Shown: positions 1 to 8,682 of the stretch, piece after piece
How positions within the stretch are numbered: position 1 is the stretch's first letter
How the letters are laid out: every line of letters begins with the position of its first letter
Assembly: GCF_000165465.1 (NCBI RefSeq)
Contig: NC_017455.1
Span: forward strand, 186,001-250,000
Length of the DNA stretch: 64,000 nt
From: Halanaerobium praevalens DSM 2228
GTDB taxonomy: Bacteria > Bacillota > Halanaerobiia > Halanaerobiales > Halanaerobiaceae
Direction: 5' to 3'
The notes under the pieces: model-generated
Seen by the model: the letters and a program-made list of their open reading frames with translations, nothing else
Told to the model about the DNA's origin: nothing
Database searches by the model: none
Translations under genes and position numbers: made by a program

Positions 1-28
1 GTTAAAATTTTAAAGGAGGAACAGAGTC

Positions 29-1603
29 TTGGCTAAAATTAAAAGAGCATTAATTAGTGTTTACAACAAAGATGGAATTATAGAACTGGCAGCTGCTTTA
101 AAAAAATTCGGAATAGAAATAATTTCAACTGGTGGTACAGCTAAACTCTTAAAAGAAAATAAAATTAAAGTTAAAGAAGTAGAAGAGCTAACTAAATTTC
201 CAGAAATGATGGATGGCCGTGTTAAAACTTTAGACCCTGCTATCCATGCTGGTATTTTGGCAGTTAGAGATAATGAGCAGCATTTAAAAGAAATCACAGC
301 TCAGAAGATAGAACCTATTGACCTTGTTGTCTGTAATCTCTATCCATTTGCTAAAACAATTGCTAAAGCAGATGTGACTTTGGCAGAGGCAGTAGAAAAT
401 ATTGATATCGGTGGCCCAACAATGATTCGCTCAGCTGCTAAAAATAATAATGATGTAGGAGTTGTAGTTGACCCAGCTGATTATGATCAACTTTTAGCTC
501 AACTGAAATTAGGAAATGGTGCTTTAACTAAGTCGCAAAAATTAAAATTAGCTTATAAAGCTTTTCAGCATACAGCAGAATATGATCAGAAAATACAAAA
601 ATATTTAAGAAAAATTGTATTTAAATCTAAAACAGAAAAAATGCCTGAAATGATTTCGGATCATTATGATAAAAAAGCTGATCTTCGTTATGGAGAAAAC
701 CCTCATCAAAAAGCAGCTTTCTACTTAGAAAAAGAACAGCATGAGGCTTCAATTTCTAATGCTGAGCAGCTGCATGGTAAAGGAATGTCTTTTAATAATA
801 TTAATGATACAGATGGTGCTTTAGAGTTAGTTAAAGAATTTGAAACTAAAGCAACAGCAGCAGTAATTAAACATGCAAATCCTTGTGGAATAGCAGCTGC
901 TGACAATTTAAAAGAAGCTTTTATTAAGGCACATGCTGGTGATCCTCTTTCTGCTTTTGGTTCAATTGTGGCTGTTAATCAAAAAATTGATTTAGCAACA
1001 GCGGTAGAAATTGCAGACCAGGATAAATTTATTGAAGTTGTGATTGCACCTGACTATGAGCCTGAGGCTTTAAAGATTTTAAAAGAGCGCTCTAAAAAAA
1101 TGCGTATTTTAAAGACTGGAGCACTTTATCGAAATCAAGCTCAACCAGGATATAGTATGAAAAAAGTAAGAGGTGGACTTTTAGTTCAAACTAGAGATTT
1201 GGCTCAAACAACTGCTGAAGACTTAGAAGTGGTAACTGAAAAAAAGCCGACTAAAGCTCAGATTAAAGATTTATTATTTTCTTGGAAAGTAGTAAAACAT
1301 GTTAAATCAAATGCAATTGTAATGGCTAAAGATGAGATGGCTGTTGGGATTGGAGCAGGTCAAATGAGTCGAGTTGATTCGATGATTATTGCTGGTCGTA
1401 AAGCTGATGGGAGACAAAAAGATGGAGTTGCAGCTTCTGATGCTTTTTTTCCTTTTCCAGATGCTATAGAAAAAGCAGCAAAAATGGGTATTAAAGCAAT
1501 AATTCAGCCAGGAGGTTCGATTAGAGATAAAGAAGTAATTGAAGCCTGTAATAAATTTCAGCTGGCAATGGTCTTTACTGGGAAAAGACATTTTAGACAC
1601 TAG
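29..1603 (+). CDS. purH: Bifunctional AICAR transformylase / IMP cyclohydrolase
   Basis: PurH catalyses the last two steps of de novo IMP synthesis in the cytoplasm: formylation of AICAR, then ring closure. The 524-residue length is normal. The N-terminal MGS-type cyclohydrolase domain (about 1-190) shows ISTGGTAKLL and DGRVKTLDPAIHAG. The transformylase domain shows RYGENPHQ, the catalytic KHANPCG and the family C-terminus GKRHFRH. The TTG start is chosen because AAAGGAGG lies 9 bases upstream and the homologous N-terminus begins there. It is probably the tail of a purine operon that starts before the window, and a strong terminator follows. Confidence 0.97.
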   Translation: MAKIKRALISVYNKDGIIELAAALKKFGIEIISTGGTAKLLKENKIKVKEVEELTKFPEMMDGRVKTLDPAIHAGILAVRDNEQHLKEITAQKIEPIDLVVCNLYPFAKTIAKADVTLAEAVENIDIGGPTMIRSAAKNNNDVGVVVDPADYDQLLAQLKLGNGALTKSQKLKLAYKAFQHTAEYDQKIQKYLRKIVFKSKTEKMPEMISDHYDKKADLRYGENPHQKAAFYLEKEQHEASISNAEQLHGKGMSFNNINDTDGALELVKEFETKATAAVIKHANPCGIAAADNLKEAFIKAHAGDPLSAFGSIVAVNQKIDLATAVEIADQDKFIEVVIAPDYEPEALKILKERSKKMRILKTGALYRNQAQPGYSMKKVRGGLLVQTRDLAQTTAEDLEVVTEKKPTKAQIKDLLFSWKVVKHVKSNAIVMAKDEMAVGIGAGQMSRVDSMIIAGRKADGRQKDGVAASDAFFPFPDAIEKAAKMGIKAIIQPGGSIRDKEVIEACNKFQLAMVFTGKRHFRH

Positions 1604-1613
1604 AAATAAGCTT

Positions 1614-1651
1614 AAAGGATAATCATTTTAATGATTATCCTTTATTTTTTT
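1614..1651 (+). terminator. Intrinsic terminator of purH
   Basis: A 14-bp perfect stem (AAAGGATAATCATT pairing with AATGATTATCCTTT) is followed by a T-rich run. Confidence 0.9.
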
Positions 1652-1732
1652 GTATAGAATTTAATTTTAACTAGCTAAATAAAGGTTTTTAAAGCTGAAT
1701 ATCGAAATTAGAAAGTAACAGTAAAATAATAT

Positions 1733-1822
1733 TTTAATAAAAGCAAAACAATTGAAAAATTGTGACGCAAAGATCTGAATCTAAAGCTAAATTAGCAATG
1801 ATTGTCAGATTCACCTCAGGAT
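1733..1822 (+). promoter_or_regulatory. c-di-GMP-I (GEMM) riboswitch aptamer
   Basis: The sequence shows the class I c-di-GMP aptamer layout. GCAAAAC precedes a short hairpin ACAATT-GAAA-AATTGT with a GAAA tetraloop. The conserved GACGCAAAG follows. A second helix pairs ATCTGA with TCAGAT and contains CTAA, an inner GCTAA/TTAGC hairpin, and ATGAT, which is the usual tetraloop-receptor arrangement. An intrinsic terminator follows within a few bases. The aptamer lies upstream of a GGDEF protein and an EAL-HDOD protein, so the operon is probably controlled by the nucleotide that it turns over. The P1 boundaries are approximate. Confidence 0.85.
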
Positions 1823-1823
1823 T

Positions 1824-1856
1824 AATAGCCAGTGCATTTTTTTCTGGCTATTTTTG
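1824..1856 (+). terminator. Riboswitch expression-platform terminator
   Basis: A 9-bp stem, AATAGCCAG / CTGGCTATT, is followed by a T run directly after the c-di-GMP aptamer. It is probably the switch that ligand binding makes or breaks. The 130 bases from here to the next start codon are AT-rich with no other clear signal. Confidence 0.8.
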
Positions 1857-1986
1857 CTATTTAACTATAGTATATTAAACAGATAGTTTTACTAATGATT
1901 CTTTTACCAATAGATTTGAAAATAACTTAAATTTTTAATTTTTGAACTAGGAACTTTAATATAAAAAAGTTTAAGGGAGGTTAGTT

Positions 1987-3987
1987 TTGAAAAAAATATT
2001 TGTAGTTGAAGATTCTAAATTAGATAAAAATAAAATCAAAGCAGTATTAAGTGAATTAAATTATGAACTCAGATATTTTAATAGAGCTAAAAAAGTACTC
2101 CAAGTTTTAAAAAATAGTTCTCAGTCTGAATTTCCTGATTTAATTTTGATTGATCTTATTTTAGCTGGTCAAATTTCTGGCTATCAATTGGGAGTAGAAA
2201 TAAAAAACAATTATCAGCTGCCAATTATTTTTCTAACTGGTTTGGCTAAAATTGATCAAGCTAGTACTAACTCTGATTTATTTTTAACAAGGCCAATTAA
2301 GAAAAAAGATTTAAAAGAAAATATCCAGCTTTTATTAGAAAAAAAGAAATTTAATAATTCTAATTTAGATAAACTAAATAAAAAAATAGTTAATAAATTA
2401 GAAAAACAAATCTGGTATTATAAAGATCCTTATACTTATAAGCTTGTTAATGCAAGCTATGCTCAATTTTTAGGTAAAAACGAAGCAGATTTTTTTAATC
2501 AAAATATTTTTAATATTTTAGATTTAAAAAGAGCAGAAAAAATTATAGTAGAGAATATAGATATTTTTATGGAAAAAAAGCTAATTGAAAAAGAAAGGTG
2601 GATCAAAAATAGTCAGGGAGAATCTCGACTTTTGGCTATTAAAAAGTCTCCAGTTTTTGATCAAAAAGGAAATGTTCAAAGTATCTTTTGTCAAGCTGAT
2701 GATATTACAGAAAAAAATATTTTAGAAAATGAATTGAGAAAAAATAGAGATAATTTACAAAGGATTATTGAAACAATACCTGATATGATTTTTTTGATTA
2801 ATAAAAATGGCGATATTTTAGATTTTTGGACAGGAGATGACTCTAAGCTTTTTTATTCCAAAGATAAAATTATTCGAAAAAATTTAGAAAATATTTTAAC
2901 AAAAGCAGAATATAAATTATTTCAAGAAAAAAGTAATCAATTATTTCAAAATGAAGGTACAGTTAGTTTTGAATATAGTTTAGTTATTAAGCAAGTTAAA
3001 AAATTCTTTGAGGCCAAGATGATTAATCTTAATAGTCAAAAAAATGATTCAAGAATAATAGTTAGTGTCAGAGATGTCTCAGCTAGAAAAAATACTAATC
3101 TTAAATTAAGAAATTTATCAAAAGAATATGAAATTATTTTATCTAATGTTGATAATGCTATTTTTTTACTAAGTGTAGAGGGGGAAGAATTTAGATATCA
3201 GCGCTTAAATTGTTTTCATGAAAAGACTACAGGTTTAAAAAGTAAAGAAGTAAAAGGGAAAACACCGCTAGAAGTATTTGATAAAAAAACTGCTTTAAAT
3301 ATTCTAAAAAAGTATAAAAAATGTGTAACTGAGAAAAAAATAATTAGCTATGAAGAAGAACTTGATTTACCAGCAGGTAAAAAAATATGGTTAACTAAAT
3401 TAACACCTGTGATTATTAATGGTAAAGTAGAAAAAATTGTAGGTTCATCACTTGATATTACTGAAAATAAGAGAAAAGAAAAAGAAATAGAATATCTTTC
3501 TTTTCATGATAAAATGACTGGCTTATATAATAGAAGATATTTTGAAAATGAATTAAAAAGATTAGAAACCAGCCGTAAGTTACCAATTGCTATTTTAATT
3601 GCAGATTTAGATAATTTAAAATATATAAATGATCAATTTGGCCATTTAAAAGGTGATCAATATATAAAAATTGCTGCAGAAATAATTAAAAATTCGACCA
3701 GAGAGGCAGACATAGCTGCTAGAATTGGAGGAGATGAATTTGCCCTAATTTTACCAGAAACAACTCTCAAAGAAGCTGATTTAATTTATCAAAGAATAAA
3801 AAAGCAAGAAAAAAATTATTTAGAAACAAAGGATGCTATAAAAACATTTTCTATTTCTATTGGTTATGCAGTGAAAACTAGCCCAAAATTAAAATTGAAA
3901 GAAGTTTTTAAACTTGCTGACCAAAAAATGTATCAGGCTAAAGCTAAAAAAAAGAAAAATGGTTTAAATTATAGAGCAAATTATTAA
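1987..3987 (+). CDS. Receiver-PAS-PAS-PAS-GGDEF diguanylate cyclase
   Basis: A cytoplasmic response-regulator diguanylate cyclase predicted to make c-di-GMP from two GTP. A receiver domain (about 1-119) has the acidic pair E8/D9, phospho-acceptor D56 and T84; the usual Lys is Arg in LTRPI. Three PAS-like segments follow (about 130-245, 255-375 and 385-500). The C-terminal GGDEF domain (about 505-660) has an intact GGDEF at 581-585. The inhibitory RxxD site (READ) lies five residues before it, so the enzyme is probably active and product-inhibited. No transmembrane segment is seen. The TTG start has AAGGGAGG upstream. It follows a c-di-GMP riboswitch and precedes an EAL-HDOD gene by 22 bases. 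Confidence 0.92.
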   Translation: MKKIFVVEDSKLDKNKIKAVLSELNYELRYFNRAKKVLQVLKNSSQSEFPDLILIDLILAGQISGYQLGVEIKNNYQLPIIFLTGLAKIDQASTNSDLFLTRPIKKKDLKENIQLLLEKKKFNNSNLDKLNKKIVNKLEKQIWYYKDPYTYKLVNASYAQFLGKNEADFFNQNIFNILDLKRAEKIIVENIDIFMEKKLIEKERWIKNSQGESRLLAIKKSPVFDQKGNVQSIFCQADDITEKNILENELRKNRDNLQRIIETIPDMIFLINKNGDILDFWTGDDSKLFYSKDKIIRKNLENILTKAEYKLFQEKSNQLFQNEGTVSFEYSLVIKQVKKFFEAKMINLNSQKNDSRIIVSVRDVSARKNTNLKLRNLSKEYEIILSNVDNAIFLLSVEGEEFRYQRLNCFHEKTTGLKSKEVKGKTPLEVFDKKTALNILKKYKKCVTEKKIISYEEELDLPAGKKIWLTKLTPVIINGKVEKIVGSSLDITENKRKEKEIEYLSFHDKMTGLYNRRYFENELKRLETSRKLPIAILIADLDNLKYINDQFGHLKGDQYIKIAAEIIKNSTREADIAARIGGDEFALILPETTLKEADLIYQRIKKQEKNYLETKDAIKTFSISIGYAVKTSPKLKLKEVFKLADQKMYQAKAKKKKNGLNYRANY

Positions 3988-4009
3988 ATATTAGATTGGA
4001 GGTTTAAAA

Positions 4010-5203
4010 ATGAGTAAATCAATGGTAGGTAGACAGCCAATTTTAGATAAAAATGAAAAATTATTTGCTTATGAATTATTATTTAGATCAGAGCAGGGCA
4101 ATAAAATTATTGATGGAGAGCAGGCAACTTCTGAGGTGATAAGTAGTAGTTTAGAATCAATTGGACTTTTTAATTTAACTCAAAATAAGCCAGCTTTTAT
4201 TAACTTTACTGCTCCGATGATTAAAAATAAAATACCAGAAATATTAGCAAAAGAATCTATTTTTATTGAAATTTTAGAAACGGTAGTTGTTGATTCAGAC
4301 ATAATTGAAAGTTGTCAAGAACTAAAAGCAGAGGGTTATAAAATAGTATTAGATGATTTTGAATTTAAAGAAGAATGGATAGAGTTAATAAAAATTGCTG
4401 ATATAATAAAAATTGATTTTATTAATACAACTCCAGCCCAACGCAAAGAAATCTTGGCAGTCATTAGAAGCAAATATAATTCTCAAGTTAAATTTTTAGC
4501 AGAAAAAGTTGAAAATCATTCAGATTTAGAAGAAGCTAAAAAAGATAATTATGATTATTATCAAGGTTTTTATTTTACTAAACCAGATATAGTTTCAGGT
4601 AAAAAAGTAGAACCTTTTAGCTTAAGTTATAATAATATTATTAAAGAATTAAATAAAGAAAACCCTAATTTCAAAAAAATAGAAAAAATAATAAAACAAG
4701 ATCTTTCCATGACTTATAGTCTTTTAAGATTAATAAATTCTGCTGCTTATGGTTATGATATTAATTCAATTCGTCAGGGAATAGTTTTATTAGGTATTGA
4801 GCGTTTGAAAAAATGGTGTCTTTTATATTCTTTTAAGAAATTAAATAATCAAAAACCTGATCTATTATTAAAAACTGCTTTGATTAGAGCTTATTTTGCT
4901 GATTCTTTGAAAAAATATTTTGAGATTAAAGAAGATTTATTTGTTTTAGGTTTATTTTCTTTGATTAATGCTTATCTTGATCGTGATTTTGAAGATATTT
5001 TAGCTCAAATATCTCTTAAAACTGAATTTAAAGAGGCTTTAATTTCTAGAAAAGGTAAATTTGGATCTATTTTAGATATTATAGAAATCTATGAAAAATC
5101 AAATTGGAAAGAATTAAAAAATTATTCTTTCGATACAGCTTGTGTTTTTGCAGATTATTTAGAGGCTATAGAAAAGGGAGAGAGATTTTTTGAATTAACG
5201 TAA
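4010..5203 (+). CDS. EAL-HDOD (YuxH-like) signalling protein
   Basis: The N-terminal EAL-type domain (about 1-200) has ELLFR at 22-26, FINFT, FIEILE, LDDFEF and AEKVEN. Several metal-binding acids are kept, but the GTG of the usual DDFGTG loop is missing, so phosphodiesterase activity is uncertain. The C-terminal HDOD domain (about 205-390) has DLSMTYSLLRLINSAAYG and lacks HD catalytic residues. The length of 397 is typical of YuxH-type proteins. It is the second gene of the riboswitch-controlled operon. The family is known as a c-di-GMP effector or regulator; the partner here cannot be read from the sequence. Confidence 0.9.
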   Translation: MSKSMVGRQPILDKNEKLFAYELLFRSEQGNKIIDGEQATSEVISSSLESIGLFNLTQNKPAFINFTAPMIKNKIPEILAKESIFIEILETVVVDSDIIESCQELKAEGYKIVLDDFEFKEEWIELIKIADIIKIDFINTTPAQRKEILAVIRSKYNSQVKFLAEKVENHSDLEEAKKDNYDYYQGFYFTKPDIVSGKKVEPFSLSYNNIIKELNKENPNFKKIEKIIKQDLSMTYSLLRLINSAAYGYDINSIRQGIVLLGIERLKKWCLLYSFKKLNNQKPDLLLKTALIRAYFADSLKKYFEIKEDLFVLGLFSLINAYLDRDFEDILAQISLKTEFKEALISRKGKFGSILDIIEIYEKSNWKELKNYSFDTACVFADYLEAIEKGERFFELT

Positions 5204-5230
5204 AAAAACCGCCTCGGGAAAAGGCGGTTA
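5202..5230 (-). terminator. Minus-strand intrinsic terminator, possible end of a small RNA
   Basis: A stem pairing AACCGCCT with AAGGCGGTT is followed, read on the minus strand, by seven T. On the plus strand it is followed by AAAACAAGG, so it does not terminate the EAL-HDOD gene. No minus-strand protein gene precedes it. The next 100 bases on the minus side hold a second small hairpin (AGCTGT / ACAGCT near 5272-5291). A short untranslated RNA is possible. I see nothing else convincing between about 5335 and 5510. Confidence 0.5.
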
Positions 5231-5510
5231 AAACAAGGAGAAAAGTATCTATTACTTTTATCTATGCTTAAAGCTGTCCTCTGCAACAGCTCTTAAAAAG
5301 GGGATAACAAATTTCTATCTCTTTGCTACAATTAATATAATATCAGTGGATTATTAAAAAAACTTTAAACCAGCATTAGAATGAGATTAAAAAGAATAAA
5401 ATTTATTAATTAAAATTTTTGCAAGTAGAGCCTAGAATCTTTATTTATCAGTAATGATTACTAATTACTGATATAACAGGGATTAAAGGCTTATTTTTTT
5501 GAAAATAATC

Positions 5511-5539
5511 TTGACAATTATAATAAAGTTATATATAAT
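5511..5539 (+). promoter_or_regulatory. Consensus sigma-A promoter of the first feo operon
   Basis: TTGACA at 5511-5516, a 17-base spacer and TATAAT at 5534-5539 form a perfect consensus promoter. The Fur-like box at 5551-5567 lies just past the expected start site. Confidence 0.9.
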
Positions 5540-5550
5540 TTTAATTGAAG

Positions 5551-5567
5551 TTGAGAACCGTTTTCAA
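5551..5567 (+). promoter_or_regulatory. Fur-like box
   Basis: TTGAGAACCGTTTTCAA is an imperfect 17-bp palindrome beginning about five bases past the predicted transcription start. Almost the same site recurs at 13658-13674 before another iron-linked gene, and a relaxed version occurs at 9005-9021. Repression by an iron-loaded Fur protein, such as the one encoded at 15755, is inferred. Confidence 0.7.
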
Positions 5568-5593
5568 TTTGAATAAATTTTTTTAGCATCTTG

Positions 5594-5607
5594 TTAGGTA
5601 GTCCTAA
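5594..5607 (+). promoter_or_regulatory. DtxR-type operator TTAGG-N4-CCTAA
   Basis: TTAGGTAGTCCTAA lies in the leader of the DtxR-FeoA gene. The same TTAGG-N4-CCTAA form occurs twice before the second iron operon (8968-8981 and 9041-9056) and resembles known DtxR/IdeR operators. Autoregulation by the fusion regulator is likely. Confidence 0.7.
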
Positions 5608-5631
5608 AACAAATGCACTTGGGGGAAAAAA

Positions 5632-6315
5632 ATGAATATTAATTTAAGTTTATCAAAGTCAATGGAAGATTATTTGGAGACAATTTTAACTTTGATTGAA
5701 AATAAAGGGACAGCCAGAGTTACTGATATTGCTGCTTCACTTAATATAGCTGCCTCTTCTGTTAATGAAGGTATTCAAAAATTAAGTGAAAATGGTTTAG
5801 TAACTCAGCAAAAATATGGTCCAATAAAATTAACTAAAAAAGGTAAATTTGCAGCTGAAAAAGTTCACTGCACACATCAAATTTTAGCTATCTTTTTTAG
5901 TGAAATACTGGGAGTTGAGCCTGAGATAGCAGAAAAAGATGCTTGTAATTTGGAACATTGTTTAAGTAATCAAAGTTTAACTGCTATTATTGAAATGTTG
6001 ATTGAAAAAAATAAATTGCAAGAAGAAAATTGCTCACTTAAATTTTTAAGGGAGAAGGAGGCAAAAGAAAAAATGACCAAAACAGAAGCGTTAATGTTAG
6101 ATCAGATTAAGGTCGGAGCGAAAGTAAAAGTTCTTAAAATTAATTCTAAAGGGAAGTTAAAAAGAAAACTAATGGATATGGGTTTAAATAAAGGTGCTTT
6201 AATTGAAGTAAAAGGTAAGGCGCCAATGGGTGATCCAATTGAAGTTAAGGTCAGAGGATATAGCTTAAGTCTGCGTCAGGATGAAGCAGCCGAAATTATG
6301 GTGGAGGAGGTTTAA
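5632..6315 (+). CDS. DtxR-family metalloregulator fused to a FeoA domain
   Basis: A 227-residue cytoplasmic metal-dependent repressor. Residues 1-65 form a winged helix (SKSMEDYLETILTL, VTDIAASLNIAASSVNEGIQ). Residues 70-135 form the metal-binding and dimerisation part (EKVHCTHQIL, DACNLEHCLS). Residues 155-227 are a complete FeoA/SH3-like domain (LMDMGLNKGALIEVKG, PIEVKVRGYSLSLRQDEA). DtxR proteins often end in an SH3-like domain, but this one looks like a FeoA protein of the ferrous transporter. It heads an operon with feoA and feoB, follows a consensus promoter and carries a TTAGG-N4-CCTAA palindrome in its own leader. It is probably an iron sensor; manganese is an alternative ligand. Confidence 0.9.
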   Translation: MNINLSLSKSMEDYLETILTLIENKGTARVTDIAASLNIAASSVNEGIQKLSENGLVTQQKYGPIKLTKKGKFAAEKVHCTHQILAIFFSEILGVEPEIAEKDACNLEHCLSNQSLTAIIEMLIEKNKLQEENCSLKFLREKEAKEKMTKTEALMLDQIKVGAKVKVLKINSKGKLKRKLMDMGLNKGALIEVKGKAPMGDPIEVKVRGYSLSLRQDEAAEIMVEEV

Positions 6316-6320
6316 ATTTG

Positions 6321-6551
6321 ATGCCTTTAGCAATGTTAAGAGCAGGAGAAACAGCTTGTATTAAAGAAATTATTGGTGGGAGAACTGCCAAAGGTAAACT
6401 AAATGATTTAGGTTTTGTTAGTGGTAAATCAGTTAAAATTTATAGAAGTTCTGGTGGTCCTTTAATTGTGGGACTTGGAGATAATAGAGTGGCTTTGGGA
6501 AGAGGCATGGCACATAAAGTAATAGTAGATAACAAAGGGTGTGAAAATTAA
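6321..6551 (+). CDS. feoA: FeoA, ferrous iron transport accessory protein
   Basis: A small SH3-like protein of 76 residues that assists FeoB at the cytoplasmic membrane. The FeoA pattern is clear: LRAGETACIKEIIGG, LNDLGFVSGKSVKI and the closing VALGRGMAHKVIV. GGAGGAGG lies ten bases before the ATG at 6321; a TTG directly in front (6318) is also possible. Its last base is shared with the feoB start, so the two are probably translationally coupled. It adds a second FeoA module next to the one fused to the upstream regulator. Confidence 0.93.
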   Translation: MPLAMLRAGETACIKEIIGGRTAKGKLNDLGFVSGKSVKIYRSSGGPLIVGLGDNRVALGRGMAHKVIVDNKGCEN

Positions 6552-8599
6552 TGGCTTTAAATAAAAAAGAAAGACAAAATACAGAGCTTAAAGTTGCTTT
6601 AGCAGGTAATCCAAACTCTGGTAAGACAACAATGTTTAATGAGTTAACAGGTTCTAGACAGCATGTCGGAAACTGGCCTGGAGTAACAGTTGAAAAGAAA
6701 ACCGGACGTGCTTTTTACCAAGATTATTCGCTGGAAGTAATTGATCTTCCGGGTACATATTCTCTAGGTGCTTATTCGGAAGATGAAGTTGTAGCACGAG
6801 ATTTTTTAACAGCTGGTGATTATGATGTGGTCTTAAATATCATTAATTCAGCTAACTTAGACCGTAACTTATATTTCACAATTCAGCTTTTAGAAATGGG
6901 AGTTGACTTAATTGCTGTTTTAAATATGGCAGATGAGGCTGAGAAAAAAGGGATTAAAATTGATAAAAAGAAGCTAGGTCAAATGTTAGGGACTCCAGTT
7001 GTAGAAACAGTTGCCAGCAGAGGCCGCGGCATTAAAAGGCTTTTAGAGAAGACAATTGAGAATAGAAATTTAAGTGAAGCTTCACTTAAAATTGACTATG
7101 GAACTGAGGTTGAAGAACTGATTGCAGAAGTTATAGAATTATTAAAAGAAAATGATTTCTCACAGCAGCTAAATCAGCGTTGGGCAGCAGTTAAATTAAT
7201 TGAGCATGATCCAGAAGCAGTTAAATTATTGGAAAGAGAAATAGGTGCTTCTAAAGCAAAAAAAATAAAAAGCTTAATTGCAGAAAGAGAACTTAAAGCA
7301 GAAGATGATTTTGATAATATTATAATTAATAAAAAATATGAATTTATCAATAAAATTATAGAAGAAAGTGTAACAAGACCTGAAGTGGATCAAGAACCAG
7401 AAAATACTTCTGATAAAATTGATGCAGTAGTGACTAATAAATATTTAGGAATTCCAATTTTTATGGCAGTTATGTGGGCCATCTTTAAATTCACCTTTAC
7501 TTTAGGTGATCCATTGATTGGTTATATTGAATCTTTCTTTGAGCTGGCAGGAAGCTGGATTGGAGATTTACTCTTAGAAGCTGGAGTTGCGCCGTTACTA
7601 TCTTCTTTTGTAACTGATGGAATAATTGGTGGTGTTGGTTCTGTTTTAGTTTTCATTCCTAATATATTTTTATTATTTTTAGCAATAGGTATTTTAGAAG
7701 ATAGTGGTTATATGTCCAGAGCAGCTTATGTAATGGATAAGGTGATGAGTAAATTAGGTTTACATGGAAAATCATTTATTCCAATGATTGTCGGTTTTGG
7801 TTGTAATGTACCTGGAGTAATGGCAACTAGGACTTTAGATAGTAAGAGAGATAGGATAATTTCAATTTTGATTAATCCTTTAATGTCCTGTTCGGCTAGA
7901 TTACCTGTTTATGTAGTTTTTGCAGGAGCATTATTTGCTGATCATGCAAGTACAGTTGTTTTTTCTCTTTATATTTTAGGAATTGTAATGGCAGTTATTA
8001 TGGCTGGTATTTTTAATAAAATCTTATTTAAAGGTGAGCGTTCTCACTTTGTAATGGAGCTTCCTCCTTATAGAATTCCAACTTTAAAAGGTGTCTTTAT
8101 CCATATGTGGGAAAAAGTTGGTGCTTTTCTGAAAAAAGCTGGTACAATTATTTTCTCAGTTGTTGTTTTAATCTGGGTTTTAGCTAATTTACCATTAGGA
8201 GTAGAATATGCATCTGCTCAAAGTTTAATTGGACAGTTTGGTCAATTAGTAGCCCCTATCTTTGCTCCACTTGGCTTTGGCAGCTGGCAGGCAGCTTCTT
8301 CCCTTGTTTTTGGTATTTTAGCAAAAGAGGTTGTAGTTGGAACTCTAGGTGTTGTGTATGCAGCCGGTGAAGGTGGTTTAAGAGCTGCTCTTCAGGCTAA
8401 TTATTCACCGCTAGCAGCCTATTCATTTTTAACTATGGTTTTAATTTATACTCCCTGTATAGCTACTTTAGGGGCTATTAAGTCGGAAACTCAAAGTTGG
8501 AAGTGGCCTATAATTACAGCTTCATATCTGTTTGTCTTAGCTTGGATAGTTTCTTTTCTAATCTACCAAGGTGGAATACTGCTCGGTTTTGGAATCTAG
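6551..8599 (+). CDS. feoB: FeoB, GTP-dependent ferrous iron permease
   Basis: A full-length 682-residue ferrous iron transporter of the cytoplasmic membrane. The N-terminal G domain has GNPNSGKTT (19-27), a switch region GNWPGVTVEKKTG, DLPGTYSL and LNMAD. A helical GDI-like region follows, then the membrane part from about residue 300. That part holds the two Cys-containing gate motifs (GFGCNVPGVMATR and NPLMSCSARLPVY) and the helix AKEVVVGTLG. It overlaps feoA by one base. A hairpin and a Cys-rich small gene follow it. Confidence 0.97.
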   Translation: MALNKKERQNTELKVALAGNPNSGKTTMFNELTGSRQHVGNWPGVTVEKKTGRAFYQDYSLEVIDLPGTYSLGAYSEDEVVARDFLTAGDYDVVLNIINSANLDRNLYFTIQLLEMGVDLIAVLNMADEAEKKGIKIDKKKLGQMLGTPVVETVASRGRGIKRLLEKTIENRNLSEASLKIDYGTEVEELIAEVIELLKENDFSQQLNQRWAAVKLIEHDPEAVKLLEREIGASKAKKIKSLIAERELKAEDDFDNIIINKKYEFINKIIEESVTRPEVDQEPENTSDKIDAVVTNKYLGIPIFMAVMWAIFKFTFTLGDPLIGYIESFFELAGSWIGDLLLEAGVAPLLSSFVTDGIIGGVGSVLVFIPNIFLLFLAIGILEDSGYMSRAAYVMDKVMSKLGLHGKSFIPMIVGFGCNVPGVMATRTLDSKRDRIISILINPLMSCSARLPVYVVFAGALFADHASTVVFSLYILGIVMAVIMAGIFNKILFKGERSHFVMELPPYRIPTLKGVFIHMWEKVGAFLKKAGTIIFSVVVLIWVLANLPLGVEYASAQSLIGQFGQLVAPIFAPLGFGSWQAASSLVFGILAKEVVVGTLGVVYAAGEGGLRAALQANYSPLAAYSFLTMVLIYTPCIATLGAIKSETQSWKWPIITASYLFVLAWIVSFLIYQGGILLGFGI

Positions 8600-8606
8600 A
8601 ATCTAG

Positions 8607-8645
8607 AAGCAGTTAATTTGATTGAATTTAAATTAGCTGCTTTTA
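8607..8645 (+). terminator. Hairpin between feoB and the Cys-rich small gene
   Basis: AAGCAG and TAATTT pair with AAATTA and CTGCTT, followed by TTTT. It may be a leaky terminator or a processing and stabilising stem within the operon. Confidence 0.55.
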
Positions 8646-8682
8646 AAACTGAATTTATGCTTTCGGCTGAAGGAGGTTAATG

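Noticed and set aside
5202-5230. Terminator of the EAL-HDOD gene on the plus strand
   Set aside because: The stem is followed by A-rich sequence on the plus strand; the T run is only on the minus strand.
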